Shown: piece by piece, positions 18,279 through 26,891 of the stretch | Layout of the letters: every line of letters begins with the position of its first letter | How positions within the stretch are numbered: position 1 is the first letter of the stretch | Source of the DNA: Promethearchaeota archaeon | GTDB taxonomy: Archaea > Asgardarchaeota > Lokiarchaeia > Sigyniarchaeales > SOKP01 | NCBI GenBank assembly: GCA_019058295.1 | Contig: JAHPZI010000001.1 | Coordinates: 124,786 to 184,149 of the forward strand | DNA: 59,364 nucleotides | Direction: 5' to 3' | Notes under the pieces: generated by a model | What the model was told of the DNA's origin: nothing | The model's input: only the letters and a program-made list of their open reading frames with translations | The model's database searches: none | Made by a program: the position numbers and the translations under genes

Positions 18279-19256
18279 ATGGCTGGAGAGAATTTGGAAG
18301 AAATTATAAAAAAACAATTTGGTAATACAATCAAGGAGACGAATTTTCCTGCTTTAGGAGAATTATACAAAGGTAAGGTCAGAGACAATTATATGAAAGA
18401 GGACATCAGAATTATAATTGCTACAGATAGAATATCCTCCTTTGACAGAGTTATTACAACAATACCATTCAAAGGGCAAATGTTAAATCAAATTTCAGCG
18501 TTTTGGTTTAAAAAAACAAAGAATATTGCTAAAAACCATTTAATTGACATTCCAGATCCCAATGTATCAGTAGTTCGACAGTGTGAGACAATTCCAGTTG
18601 AGATGATAGTAAGAGCTTACATTACAGGAACTATGTGGCGCAATTACCAAAAAGAAATTCCAACATCAGGAATTTTACTACAAAAAGGGTTGCAAAAGAA
18701 TCAAAAATTTGATGAGTTTATCCTCACACCTTCAACTAAAGCTGCGAGTGGACATGATATCTATTTGCCTAAAGAAGAAATAATCAAGGAGAATATGGTC
18801 TCTAAGGAGACATATGAAGAGATGGAAGAGGCAGCAACTAAATTATTTACATTTGGCCAAGATTATTGTAAGAAGCATGGACTTATTCTAGTAGATACAA
18901 AATATGAATTTGGGATCTATAATGATGAGTTAATTGTTATAGATGAAATTCACACTCAAGATTCATCACGATTTTGGATTTCTGATACGTACGACGAAAA
19001 ATTTGAAAAAGGAGAAGACCCTGATATTCTTGATAAAGAGATATTCCGTGGATGGCTTATGGAAACCTATCCAGATATTTTTCCAAATATTTCGCAAGAA
19101 CAAGAAATTCCTCCCATAGCAGACGATATCAGAATCGAGGTTGCTAAAAGATATATGAGAAGTTATAAAAAAATAACAGGTCAAGAATTCAAACCAGAAG
19201 TATCAAATGTATTTCAGAGAATTCAAGAAAATTTGAAAAAGGCTAAATATTTATAG
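18279..19256 (+). CDS. purC: SAICAR synthetase
   Basis: A 325-residue phosphoribosylaminoimidazole-succinocarboxamide synthase. Visible signatures are 'LYKGKVRDNY' (N-terminal ATP-binding), 'DRISSFDRVI', 'VPVEMIVRAYITG'-like 'IPVEMIVRAYITGTMWR', 'STKAASGHD', and the C-terminal 'LVDTKYEFGI' and 'IDEIHTQDSSRFW'. At 325 residues it is longer than the compact ~240-residue prokaryotic form and resembles the longer type. It is the first of four purine genes, separated from purS by 424 nt that hold a small membrane protein gene. Confidence 0.96.
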   Translation: MAGENLEEIIKKQFGNTIKETNFPALGELYKGKVRDNYMKEDIRIIIATDRISSFDRVITTIPFKGQMLNQISAFWFKKTKNIAKNHLIDIPDPNVSVVRQCETIPVEMIVRAYITGTMWRNYQKEIPTSGILLQKGLQKNQKFDEFILTPSTKAASGHDIYLPKEEIIKENMVSKETYEEMEEAATKLFTFGQDYCKKHGLILVDTKYEFGIYNDELIVIDEIHTQDSSRFWISDTYDEKFEKGEDPDILDKEIFRGWLMETYPDIFPNISQEQEIPPIADDIRIEVAKRYMRSYKKITGQEFKPEVSNVFQRIQENLKKAKYL

Positions 19257-19302
19257 AAATTAAGAAAAGATTTAAATTAAAAAAAAAAATTTTTTTCTCA
19301 TA

Positions 19303-19506
19303 ATGATTATTGTAATTTTATTAGTTCTTAGTTTTGTATTATTCTTCCTATCCTTTGTATTTATTTTAATTGATGTTTTGTTTTGGGGGAAAAACAAGGA
19401 AGGTTCAAAAAAGGAGGGTATAAGTAAATTAAGTGGATATAGCTTTGGAATAGGGCTCTTAGCATTGTCAGTGCTCATGTTTATTGGCACAATTTTAAGC
19501 ATTTAA
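19303..19506 (+). CDS. small two-TM membrane protein
   Basis: A 67-residue protein with two hydrophobic helices (about residues 2-28 and 46-66) joined by a basic loop 'WGKNKEGSKKEG'. No family was recognised. It lies between purC and purS on the same strand. No cysteine, charged residue in the membrane or signal-cleavage motif gives a functional clue. The open frame in an AT-rich background is short, so its reality is probable rather than certain. Confidence 0.5.
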   Translation: MIIVILLVLSFVLFFLSFVFILIDVLFWGKNKEGSKKEGISKLSGYSFGIGLLALSVLMFIGTILSI

Positions 19507-19680
19507 ATTGGTAGAAATTAATATTTTGACCGAAAAAAAGAAATAATAATGTCTATTTTCTTTATTTTCTTTTTATGTAAATATTTTAAAATATAAACTA
19601 TTTTGTCGGTTTTTATTTATTGTATATTATTTTTAAGTTAATAAGAATTATATTAAATATATCTAACTTCTTATTTCATA

Positions 19681-19953
19681 ATGGATCACCAAGAATATAT
19701 AGTGGAAGTCGTCTTAGAAAACAAACCAGCAGCCAGAGATCCAGTTGGAGAGACCATTCAAAAGGACTTACTTGCTAAGAAGGGTTACAACATGGTTTCA
19801 AACGTCCGGAGTGGTCAATATTTGAGAATTAACATAAGTGCTGCTAATGAGAATGAAGCTAAGGAAATAGTCGATAAAATGTGTAATGATCTCAGGATTT
19901 TCAATCCGGTCACTCAAAATTTAACAATTTTAAAAGTAACCCAAAAGAATTAG
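19681..19953 (+). CDS. purS: phosphoribosylformylglycinamidine synthase subunit PurS
   Basis: A 90-residue small subunit of the split FGAM synthase used by archaea and Gram-positive bacteria. It contains the typical 'VVLENKPAARDPVGETIQ' start, 'VRSGQYLRIN' in the second strand, and 'VDKMCNDLRIFNPVTQ' in the last helix. It scaffolds the PurL-PurQ complex and helps channel ammonia. purQ begins 6 nt after its stop, which fits an operon. Confidence 0.93.
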   Translation: MDHQEYIVEVVLENKPAARDPVGETIQKDLLAKKGYNMVSNVRSGQYLRINISAANENEAKEIVDKMCNDLRIFNPVTQNLTILKVTQKN

Positions 19954-19959
19954 AAAAAC

Positions 19960-20676
19960 ATGACTATTAAAATAGCTGTGATTCAATTTCCGGGGTCTAA
20001 CTGCGATTTAGACACTTTATATGTGTTGAATAATGTAATTAGTAACGGTATTGAAGCAGAGTTAATATGGCATAACCACTTTAAAGAAGCGCAATTTGAT
20101 GGTGTTGTATTACCTGGTGGTTTTTCTTTCGGAGATTATTTAAGATCAGGAATTATCGCTGCTCATAGTCCTGCTTTAGATGAAGCTAGAATCATGTTAA
20201 AGGGCGGAAAACCAATAATTGGGATTTGCAATGGGTTTCAAATATTAGCTGAAGCGCAATTCCTTCCGGGTGCTTTATTACGAAACGATTCTCTTAAGTT
20301 CATTTGTAAGTGGGTTAATATCAAGGTGGAAAACAATAAAACAGCATTTACAAGTAAAATGAATATTGGGGATGTGTTAGCAATACCTATTGCACATGGA
20401 GAAGGAAGATATTACACGGATAAATTAAAAGAATTGGAAGAAAATAATCAAATTGTATTTAGATATAGTACTGAAAACGGAGAGCTTACAGAACAGGCAA
20501 ATCCAAATGGTTCATTGGAAAGTATAGCTGGAGTATGTAATCTTGAGCAAAACTGTTTAGGATTGATGCCACATCCAGAACGTGCATCAGAACCGATATT
20601 AAGTCCAAAGCAAACAATGCACGGAAGACTTTTTTTTGAATCGATGGTTGAATTTATAAAAAGGAGGGTTTCTTAA
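19960..20676 (+). CDS. purQ: phosphoribosylformylglycinamidine synthase glutaminase subunit PurQ
   Basis: A 238-residue class I glutamine amidotransferase. The nucleophile elbow is 'GICNGFQIL' (Cys about residue 89), preceded by 'LPGGFSFGDYLRSG', and the catalytic His/Glu pair is in 'MPHPERA' near residue 205. It releases ammonia from glutamine for PurL. Its TAA stop overlaps the purL ATG by one base (TAATG), which indicates translational coupling. Confidence 0.97.
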   Translation: MTIKIAVIQFPGSNCDLDTLYVLNNVISNGIEAELIWHNHFKEAQFDGVVLPGGFSFGDYLRSGIIAAHSPALDEARIMLKGGKPIIGICNGFQILAEAQFLPGALLRNDSLKFICKWVNIKVENNKTAFTSKMNIGDVLAIPIAHGEGRYYTDKLKELEENNQIVFRYSTENGELTEQANPNGSLESIAGVCNLEQNCLGLMPHPERASEPILSPKQTMHGRLFFESMVEFIKRRVS

Positions 20677-22922
20677 TGCCTAAAGTTATAAGTAATGGAG
20701 ACGAATTAGACGTCGATCTTACACAACCTGAAATAAAACAAATAAAGGATTTATTAGAAAGAGACCCTACTATCACAGAATGGGGCATGTTCGATGTAAT
20801 GCATAGTGAACATTGTTCTTATAAATCCTCTCGACCAAAATTAAAATTATTTGAAGATGCTGAAAAGAATTATGATTATGTACTAGCAGGTCCTGGACAA
20901 GATGCTGGCGTTATCGATATAGGAGATGGATTTGCCTTAGCATTTAGAATTGAATCCCATAACCATCCTTCTGCTATTGAACCATATCATGGTGCAGCAA
21001 CAGGAATCGGTGGAATTATCAGAGATATTCTATGCATGGGCGTAAGACCTATAGCATTGTTGGATCCGCTAAGATTTGGTCCGTTAAAGGGAAATCCTCA
21101 CTCTCAATGGTTATTTAAATATGTTGTTAAAGGCATAGCCGATTATGGAAACTGTACTGGTATCCCGACTATAGGTGGAGAAGTAGAGTTTGATAAAAGT
21201 TTCGAGAGTAATTGTCTAGTTAATGTTGCATGTATTGGATTAGGGACAATTGAAGATTTTGAACATGCTCCAAGTAAAGCATATAATCCGGGGGATTATG
21301 TTATTTTGATGGGAGGCTCCACCGGACGAGATGGAATCCATGGAGTGACTTTTGCTTCACGCACGCTTACTGAAATGTCGGAAGCAGATAGACCAGCAGT
21401 CCAGATTGGTGATCCATTTACCAAAAAATTAATTATAGAAGCAACTATAGAGGCCGTGAAGACAGGATATGTTAGGGGTCTAAAGGATCTTGGAGGGGGA
21501 GGATTATCTTGTGCATTAAGCGAACTTACGGGAGACGGGGGCACTGGTGGCGATATTGACATGTCTAAAATTTTTACTAGAGAACCAGGGATGAATTCAT
21601 TTGAAATAATGCTCTCAGAATCTCAGGAAAGGATGGCTTTTATAGTTAAACCGGAAGGATTGGAAACCGTTTTAGAAGTATTTAGGAAATTTGAGATGGC
21701 TCATGCTGTAATAGGTAGAACTGATGATTCTAAAGTGTTAAAAGTAAAGGATGGAAATTCTCTCGTTGTAAACTTACCAGCTACGGCATTGTCAGATGCT
21801 CCCACAATCCCTCGAGAAGAAAAGCGTCCAGAATATCTCGATAAATTAATTGCTCAACAAACTCCAGAACCTAAAAAGGACCTTGAGGAAATAATGTATG
21901 ATTTAATAGCATCTGAAAATATCTGCAGCAAAGAGTGGGTATATCGACAATATGATCATGAGGTCGGGGTAAGATCAGTTGTTAAATGCGGAGATGGAGA
22001 TTCAGGAGTACTGAGAATCATCGGTACTAATAAATTCTTAGCCGCCAGCGTTGGAATAAATTCAAAACATTGTTATCTTAATCCATATGAAGGCACAAAA
22101 GGAGGTTTAGTGGAAATATGTGGAAATGTAATTGCAAATGGAGCAAAACCTATGGCCATGGTCAATTGTTGCAATTTTGGAAACCCAGAAATACCCGAAT
22201 CTTTTTGGTACTTTTCTCATGCCGTTAAAGGTATGGCAGATTTCTGTACACAACTAAGAATACCAATTATAGGCGGAAATGTTTCTTTCTATAATGAAGA
22301 TGAAGTTAATAAAACTGCAATTAAACCTACTCCAGTAATAATGATTGTGGGTATTATAGAGGGTAAAGAAAATGTCATCACATTACCATTCAAAAAAACT
22401 GAGCATGATATCTTATTACTAGGAGAGACAAAGGCAGAATTAGGGGGTTCAGAATATCACTCAGTTATTTATGATCTTGAAGGTGGAACACCCCCACATG
22501 TAGATGAGAAGAAAATAAAAGCAAATTGGAATTTTCTGTTTGAACTATATAATAACAATCTTGTAAAAGCAAATCATGATGTAAATAAAGGTGGATTAAT
22601 TATTACCATTGCTGAAATGTGTTTTAAAAATAATTTAGGAGTAGACTTAGATTTTAATGAATGCTATGATGATAACTTAAGAGATGACGAATTTCTATTT
22701 AGCGAATCGGTTGGAAGATTCATTATAGAGACACAACCTAAAGATTATAATAAAATCATGGAAATTGCCAAAAACCTCAAAGTTAATGTAAAAAAAATAG
22801 GATTTTTAATTGCTAATCCAGAAATACATATAAAAGGTCTAAAAGGGAAAGACGTTAAGCTCGATGTTAATAAAATGAAAAAATTGTATGAAGTTACAAT
22901 TCCAAACCTTATGGAAATTTAA
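20676..22922 (+). CDS. purL: phosphoribosylformylglycinamidine synthase subunit PurL
   Basis: A 748-residue synthetase subunit with two AIR-synthase-type halves. Visible are 'MFDVMHSEHCSYKSSRP' (active-site His), 'ESHNHPSAIEPY', 'TGIGGIIRD', 'DLGGGGLSCAL' and, in the second half, 'NPYEGTKGGLVE' and 'HDVNKGGLI'. It converts FGAR plus ammonia to FGAM using ATP. The length is normal for the small bacterial/archaeal form. It shares one base with purQ and ends the purine cluster. Confidence 0.97.
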   Translation: MPKVISNGDELDVDLTQPEIKQIKDLLERDPTITEWGMFDVMHSEHCSYKSSRPKLKLFEDAEKNYDYVLAGPGQDAGVIDIGDGFALAFRIESHNHPSAIEPYHGAATGIGGIIRDILCMGVRPIALLDPLRFGPLKGNPHSQWLFKYVVKGIADYGNCTGIPTIGGEVEFDKSFESNCLVNVACIGLGTIEDFEHAPSKAYNPGDYVILMGGSTGRDGIHGVTFASRTLTEMSEADRPAVQIGDPFTKKLIIEATIEAVKTGYVRGLKDLGGGGLSCALSELTGDGGTGGDIDMSKIFTREPGMNSFEIMLSESQERMAFIVKPEGLETVLEVFRKFEMAHAVIGRTDDSKVLKVKDGNSLVVNLPATALSDAPTIPREEKRPEYLDKLIAQQTPEPKKDLEEIMYDLIASENICSKEWVYRQYDHEVGVRSVVKCGDGDSGVLRIIGTNKFLAASVGINSKHCYLNPYEGTKGGLVEICGNVIANGAKPMAMVNCCNFGNPEIPESFWYFSHAVKGMADFCTQLRIPIIGGNVSFYNEDEVNKTAIKPTPVIMIVGIIEGKENVITLPFKKTEHDILLLGETKAELGGSEYHSVIYDLEGGTPPHVDEKKIKANWNFLFELYNNNLVKANHDVNKGGLIITIAEMCFKNNLGVDLDFNECYDDNLRDDEFLFSESVGRFIIETQPKDYNKIMEIAKNLKVNVKKIGFLIANPEIHIKGLKGKDVKLDVNKMKKLYEVTIPNLMEI

Positions 22923-23106
22923 ATTGATTAATTAAAACAGACTTCTAAAATAATATAGATAATTATAAATATGCATGAATTCTCTTTATAAATGGATTTC
23001 TTAGTAAGAAAAACTTTAATATATACATAAGTTTTTTAATAACTAGCAATAACTTATCATTTAAAAAATAGAATTTTTATAGATTTGCTTATTCATTCAA
23101 AGGTGG
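22923..23106. other. intergenic region after purL
   Basis: AT-rich spacer without open frame. A TATA-like 'ACTTTAATATATACATAAG' near 23012-23030 could be the promoter of the small CxxC protein gene that follows. No stable hairpin was seen. Confidence 0.35.
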
Positions 23107-23307
23107 TTGATTACGCGAGCGAGAGCATGTATAAAATGTAGAGAATATGTCATTATACACCCAGATAATCCTTTGAATCAGGAGACAATTAAAGTATTCG
23201 AAGGGAAACATCGGACACACACACTAATAACGCTTGATCTCGAGGAAGTAAAAGGTCAATATACAAATTTTCAATCACAGAAATCGTCTGAAGAAGAATC
23301 TGATTGA
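23107..23307 (+). CDS. small conserved archaeal CxxC protein
   Basis: A 66-residue protein with an N-terminal 'RARACIKCREYVIIHPDNP' that contains a CxxC pair, and 'FEGKHRTHTL' with two His that could complete a metal site. The pattern resembles a small archaeal conserved family of unknown function. The start is ambiguous: a strong 'AAAGGTGG' directly touches the TTG at 23107, which is too close for normal initiation. ATT 23110 or ACG 23113 have more usual spacing. Residues after the TTG are in any case certain. The C-terminus is acidic and serine-rich. Confidence 0.7.
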   Translation: MITRARACIKCREYVIIHPDNPLNQETIKVFEGKHRTHTLITLDLEEVKGQYTNFQSQKSSEEESD

Positions 23308-23498
23308 ATGCCTAGAATAATTATGCAATTTTTTATTTTTTATCCTTTTTTACAATTATTATATTTAAAATTTATATAGTACCTTTAAGATTTTTTTATA
23401 TCCAAATCTTTTGAATTAAATCAAAGGATCAGCGATTTTGGATTAATATTTTAAATTAATTAATGCTGACTCGATAGAGTTTAGATGTTCGATTTTCG
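23308..23498. other. AT-rich intergenic region upstream of padR-like gene
   Basis: No coding frame is recognisable. A T-rich run after the CxxC protein gene (23329-23350) is a plausible U-rich archaeal terminator. The rest is featureless. Confidence 0.35.
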
Positions 23499-23514
23499 AT
23501 ATATTTAAATATAT
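23499..23514. promoter_or_regulatory. 16-bp perfect AT palindrome, promoter or PadR operator candidate
   Basis: The 16 bases form a perfect palindrome centred on TTTAAA, about 70 bp upstream of the PadR-family gene. A diverged AT-rich copy (TTTATGATATATT) follows at about 23542. It could be the TATA element of this promoter, an autoregulatory PadR operator, or both. AT-only palindromes arise easily in this genome, so confidence is moderate. Confidence 0.4.
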
Positions 23515-23581
23515 GATATTACTTCTAATTATTATATTCGATTTATGATATATTATTAAAAAAAATCAGTGAATTCAAGAA

Positions 23582-24232
23582 ATGTTTTTTGGCAAGAGAT
23601 TTAGCGGTTATCATAGTGGTAGATTATCCGGCTTAGATATATTAGTACTTTCAATTATAAAAAATAATAATGGAATTTCTGGATACAAACTAATCCAAAA
23701 AGTAAATAGAAAATTTAAAGACTTATGGAAAGCATCAGCAGGTACGATTTATCCGTTATTAAGTCGATTGGCAGAGAAAAATTTGGTTAAAATTGAGGAA
23801 TTAATGAGACACAATCGTCAAATTAAAAGTTATAAAATTACTGAAGCTGGAAAAACAGCTCTTAAAAAAGTCTTAGAAAACAATTTAGAACCGAGTATCA
23901 ATTGTCTTGGGGACTACATAAGGACTATTATGAAGGCATCAGTACCGAGTGAGAAATTTATTGAAAAAGTAATGCATTGTTTTCCATTTCCAGAAATTCC
24001 TTTCGATGAAGAGATTAATACTTCAGATTTTTCTAAAGAAAACATTGAACGTTTAAAAAGGATTATTTGGCATTTAAACCATGGGAAACAGAGATTAAAA
24101 AAGAAATTGAATGGAATGAATGAAAAGATTGAGAAATACACTAAAATTCTCGAAAAAATTGAAATTGAACGAAACAAGAATGCAAAACCAATTGAAATCG
24201 TTGATAACGATGAAGAGTTTGAAAATTTTTAA
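23582..24232 (+). CDS. PadR-family transcriptional regulator
   Basis: A 216-residue regulator. Residues 15-105 form a PadR winged helix: 'LDILVLSIIKNNNGISGYKL', then 'LWKASAGTIYPLLSRLAEKNLV' and 'YKITEAGKTALKKVLENN'. The C-terminal half is helical and charged with a predicted coiled coil ('NGMNEKIEKYTKILEKIEIE'), as in PadR subfamily dimerisation arms. It begins with a short Phe/Gly/His-rich tail. It is 56 nt upstream of hsp20 in the same direction, so it may control its own operon including the chaperone. Confidence 0.85.
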   Translation: MFFGKRFSGYHSGRLSGLDILVLSIIKNNNGISGYKLIQKVNRKFKDLWKASAGTIYPLLSRLAEKNLVKIEELMRHNRQIKSYKITEAGKTALKKVLENNLEPSINCLGDYIRTIMKASVPSEKFIEKVMHCFPFPEIPFDEEINTSDFSKENIERLKRIIWHLNHGKQRLKKKLNGMNEKIEKYTKILEKIEIERNKNAKPIEIVDNDEEFENF

Positions 24233-24273
24233 TAATTTAATAAATAAAATTTGAAAAATAAATTAAAAAAAAA

Positions 24274-24279
24274 GGAGGT
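24274..24279 (+). promoter_or_regulatory. strong Shine-Dalgarno sequence of hsp20
   Basis: A full GGAGGT in a long A tract, 9 nt before the ATG at 24289. It is one of the strongest ribosome binding sites in the window and fits high expression of a heat-shock protein. Confidence 0.7.
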
Positions 24280-24288
24280 AAAAAAGAT

Positions 24289-24762
24289 ATGTGTCATGAA
24301 ACAGGTTCTGAACACCATTTTGGGCATGGTTTCCTTCCTTTCGCTGGTAAGGATTTTCCTCATATGATGAAAAGAATAGGACGTCATATAAACGAATGTA
24401 TGGGTAGATTTGGTTCTTGGGTACCTTACAATTTAGAAAAACTAGAAAATGGTTATTTGATTGTAGTGCCATTACCAGGTCGTACTAAAGAGGATGTAAA
24501 TATTTCTCTTATAGGAAATAGCTTAAACATTAAAGCTGCGAAACCAAAGACGTCTGAAGAAACTAACGATGACAAAGAAACGCCGGGAATTCCATTTTTT
24601 AGACATTTCTTCTCTTTTATGAATGTTGATATGGATATTGCTTTACCGGCTGACGCAGATTTAGATTCTATTAAGTCAATAATGTCAAATGGGGTCTTAA
24701 AAATAAAGCTCGGGAAAAAACCATCAAGGAATATTGACATTAATACTGAAGGAAACAATTAA
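24289..24762 (+). CDS. Hsp20 / small heat-shock protein
   Basis: A 157-residue alpha-crystallin-type chaperone. The central domain (about 55-155) has 'LVPYNLEK'-like 'WVPYNLEKLENGYLIVVPLPG' as first strands, 'VNISLIGNSLNIKAAKP', and the closing 'SIMSNGVLKIKLGKK', which matches the A-x-x-x-n-GVL signature. The N-terminal 45 residues are His/Gly/Phe-rich ('SEHHFGHGFLPFAGKDFPHM') as is common for oligomerising arms. It prevents aggregation of unfolded proteins. It probably shares a transcript with the PadR regulator upstream. Confidence 0.88.
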   Translation: MCHETGSEHHFGHGFLPFAGKDFPHMMKRIGRHINECMGRFGSWVPYNLEKLENGYLIVVPLPGRTKEDVNISLIGNSLNIKAAKPKTSEETNDDKETPGIPFFRHFFSFMNVDMDIALPADADLDSIKSIMSNGVLKIKLGKKPSRNIDINTEGNN

Positions 24763-24782
24763 TCCAAATTGTTAGAAATAAA

Positions 24783-24840
24783 GGTAAGTGCTCTGAAATT
24801 TTTCTAAGGTGTCGCACCTATCTAATTCCATAGCACTACC
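24783..24840 (+). ncRNA. highly structured hairpin element after hsp20, followed by T tract
   Basis: An outer stem pairs GGTA/TACC and, across one bulged A, GTGCT/AGCAC, then TG/CA. An inner hairpin AGGTG-TCG-CACCT (24807-24819) sits in the loop. A run of nine T follows at about 24850. This much pairing is unusual for this AT-rich genome. It may be a terminator of the padR-hsp20 transcript or a small structured RNA. There is no match to tRNA layout. Confidence 0.5.
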
Positions 24841-24969
24841 CAATAATTATATTTTTTTTTCTTTTTTATTTTTATTTTTATTTTATTTATGAACCTCCGA
24901 ATAAAAGTCAAATTTTAAATTATAATTTGAATAATTAATTTTAATTCAAATTAAAAAAAAATTAGTACA

Positions 24970-25680
24970 ATGTTGTCGCAGAATTCTAATTTAGAAATAT
25001 CTGGTTGGCTTGATGGATTTACAGCCACTATAATTGTTATATTTGGTGCTGTATTCTCACTTACCGTTTTATATAGAGCAAGAAAAATGGAAGCTAAGCT
25101 CCTTATTTATGGTGCTTTCATGGGTTTGTTTGCGACTCTTTTATGGTTGGGACCTTGCGTGGATTTTTTTACGAAGATATCTACTGGTCAAAATCTGAAA
25201 CCAGTGGAGCTCTATGGAATTTTAAGTTATATGTGGGTCGCTCCTGCAACCGTCTTAGGTCTGTACCTTGGAGCCGAACTCATGCTACCTAAGTTTAAGA
25301 AGCATATTGTAATTATTTATGCTATTCTAGGTATAATATTTGAATTAGTATTATTCTTAGATACAACGAATGCCTTTGAATTTGAGATCACCGGAGGGGC
25401 AATTGATGCAAGCTTTGTCTATGGTCATGCTACTTTCATTTTAATTGTAGTTTTTTTACTAACTGTCTTTCTCCTTAATGGTTTAGGAAGTTTGCGTCAG
25501 GTGCTTAAGACAACTGGTGTAGTAAGAAAAAAATTTGCATATATGTCAATAACTTTTATTTTGTTTGTTATTGTGGGCGCATTAGATGCATTAGGTTCAG
25601 CTTTAGGTCCAGTTTTATTTATAGCAAGAATGGGGATGATTGTATGTGCATTCCTCCTGTATTCTGCATTAAAACCTTAA
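24970..25680 (+). CDS. seven-TM integral membrane protein, paralogue 1
   Basis: A 236-residue protein with about seven hydrophobic helices: a short outside N-terminus, then TM1 at 'GFTATIIVIFGAVFSLTVLY', the basic loop 'RARKMEAKLL', and TM2-TM7 to the C-terminus 'ARMGMIVCAFLLYSALKP'. It is closely similar to the next gene and more distantly to the gene at 51689-52411. A conserved 'YMWVAPATVLGLYLGAELMLP' lies near residue 90. No lysine stands in TM7, so it is not a retinal protein of the usual kind. Topology suggests a sensor or small-molecule binding protein; function unknown. Confidence 0.75.
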   Translation: MLSQNSNLEISGWLDGFTATIIVIFGAVFSLTVLYRARKMEAKLLIYGAFMGLFATLLWLGPCVDFFTKISTGQNLKPVELYGILSYMWVAPATVLGLYLGAELMLPKFKKHIVIIYAILGIIFELVLFLDTTNAFEFEITGGAIDASFVYGHATFILIVVFLLTVFLLNGLGSLRQVLKTTGVVRKKFAYMSITFILFVIVGALDALGSALGPVLFIARMGMIVCAFLLYSALKP

Positions 25681-25822
25681 AATCTTAAAATCTTATTTTT
25701 TTTATTTCTATTTTTTATTTAAATAAAGCTTAAATAACTAAATTTTAAATATAAGTTAATTAAAAATATTTCATATAAGAATAGTAAATTTTAATTAATA
25801 TCTAAAAGTGTGATGTTATAAA

Positions 25823-26554
25823 ATGTTTTTTCAAGGTTCTGACTCTGAACTTAATAGTCTATATAGCTTGCTTGATGGTATCACAGCGACTTGTATCGTT
25901 GTATTTGGAATTATATTCGCAATAATAGTATTTTATAAAGCGAGAAAAATGGAGGCAAAGCTCTTAATATATGCTGCTTTAATGGGCGGATTTGCAAGTC
26001 TTTTATGGTTAGGTTCATGTTCTTCTTTTTTATCAGTAATAGTGTTTGGGGGTCATTTGGAGCCAATTGGGCTATATGGCATTTTAGGTTATATGTGGGT
26101 TGCCCCAGCGGCTATCATTGGTCTGTACATAGGAGCCGAACTCATGTTACCCGAGAAAAAGAAGATAATTGTAATTATTTATGCTATACTAAGTATCATA
26201 TTTGAATTATTACTATTTGTAGATTTTCTATTTTTTGATCCAATGAGATCCATAGAATATGAAATATCGGGAAGTTCAATTGATTCTAGTTTTGTCTATG
26301 GCCACCCTATATTCATATTAATTGTAATTTTTTTAGTCTCTGTTTTACTTCTTAACGGAATAGGAAGTATAAATAAGGCTATTCAGTCAACGGGAGTAGT
26401 AAGAAAAAAATTTTTGTTAATGGCGATAACTTTTATTATTTTCGTAATAGTAGCAGCTTTAGACTCTCTATTGCCTCATGGACCAGCTTTATTTATAGCA
26501 AGAATGGGGATGGTTGTATGTGCATTCCTACTGTATTTTGCATTAAAACCTTAA
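25823..26554 (+). CDS. seven-TM integral membrane protein, paralogue 2
   Basis: A 243-residue protein, a tandem paralogue of the previous gene. Shared landmarks include 'KARKMEAKLLIYAALMGGF', 'GILGYMWVAPAAIIGLYIG', 'ELMLP', 'SSFVYGHPIFIL'-like 'DSSFVYGH' and the C-terminal 'ARMGMVVCAFLLY'. The loop before 'DSSFVYGH' is longer here. The two genes are separated by 142 nt and each may have its own promoter. The duplication appears recent relative to the third copy at 52 kb. Function is unknown. Confidence 0.75.
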   Translation: MFFQGSDSELNSLYSLLDGITATCIVVFGIIFAIIVFYKARKMEAKLLIYAALMGGFASLLWLGSCSSFLSVIVFGGHLEPIGLYGILGYMWVAPAAIIGLYIGAELMLPEKKKIIVIIYAILSIIFELLLFVDFLFFDPMRSIEYEISGSSIDSSFVYGHPIFILIVIFLVSVLLLNGIGSINKAIQSTGVVRKKFLLMAITFIIFVIVAALDSLLPHGPALFIARMGMVVCAFLLYFALKP

Positions 26555-26716
26555 AATCTTAATTTTTTATTCTAAATTTTTATTTTAAAGGAAGAATTTG
26601 GTGTTTAATAAAAATCAAGTGAAATTTCGCCCTCCTCCTCAAATGGAAGGAATCGGTTGTAACTCTGCCACACCCTGGCTTTTTGAAATTCTTGAATAAT
26701 AATAAGTTACTTCGTT

Positions 26717-26749
26717 ATATAAATGCATAAGGGAGGATTTTTGACTGGG
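26717..26749 (+). repeat. 33-bp direct repeat, copy 1
   Basis: It begins ATATAAATGCATAAGG and differs from copy 2 at two positions. The copies are 41 bp apart start to start, about four helical turns, which fits cooperative binding of a regulator. Confidence 0.7.
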
Positions 26750-26757
26750 GCAATGAT

Positions 26758-26790
26758 ATATAAATGCATAAGGAAGGATTTTTGATTGGG
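26758..26790 (+). repeat. 33-bp direct repeat, copy 2
   Basis: Second copy of the 33-bp element, ending in TTGATTGGG. It lies about 100 bp upstream of the ribbon-helix-helix gene. Confidence 0.7.
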
Positions 26791-26805
26791 TGGCAAAAGT
26801 TGTGT

Positions 26806-26826
26806 TATCAGTGTATCACATTGATA
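26806..26826. promoter_or_regulatory. operator-like inverted repeat upstream of RHH gene
   Basis: Half-sites TATCAGTG and CATTGATA are inverted with one mismatch around a 5-bp spacer. The element lies right at a TATA-like sequence and 66 bp before the start of the small ribbon-helix-helix protein. It is a good candidate for an autoregulatory operator. Confidence 0.5.
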
Positions 26827-26891
26827 TATTTATTTATATCCTAATTATAAAATTAAAAAACAATAATATAAAAAAAGGTGTTTAAGAGAAT

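Larger units (their letters stand above)
26555..26891. other. intergenic regulatory region with direct and inverted repeats
   Basis: This 337-bp stretch holds a comparatively GC-rich block (about 26617-26690) that can be read as a 32-codon fragment without start, two 33-bp direct repeats, an operator-like inverted repeat and a TATA-like box ('ATTTATTTATATCC', near 26827). The combination looks like a control region for the downstream ribbon-helix-helix gene. Confidence 0.45.

Noticed and set aside
24783..24840. tRNA or SECIS identity of the hairpin after hsp20
   Set aside because: No CCA-like acceptor, anticodon or T-loop arrangement, no ATGA/GA core, and no UGA-containing gene upstream.
24970..26554. 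Rhodopsin or heliorhodopsin identity of the 7-TM proteins
   Set aside because: The retinal-binding lysine in the last helix and flanking aromatic pattern are missing.
26617..26698. A 32-codon open fragment rich in Pro (reads RPPPQMEGIGCNSATPWLF) in the region before the RHH gene
   Set aside because: It has no proper start codon or Shine-Dalgarno and no recognisable homology; it may be a gene remnant but cannot be supported.
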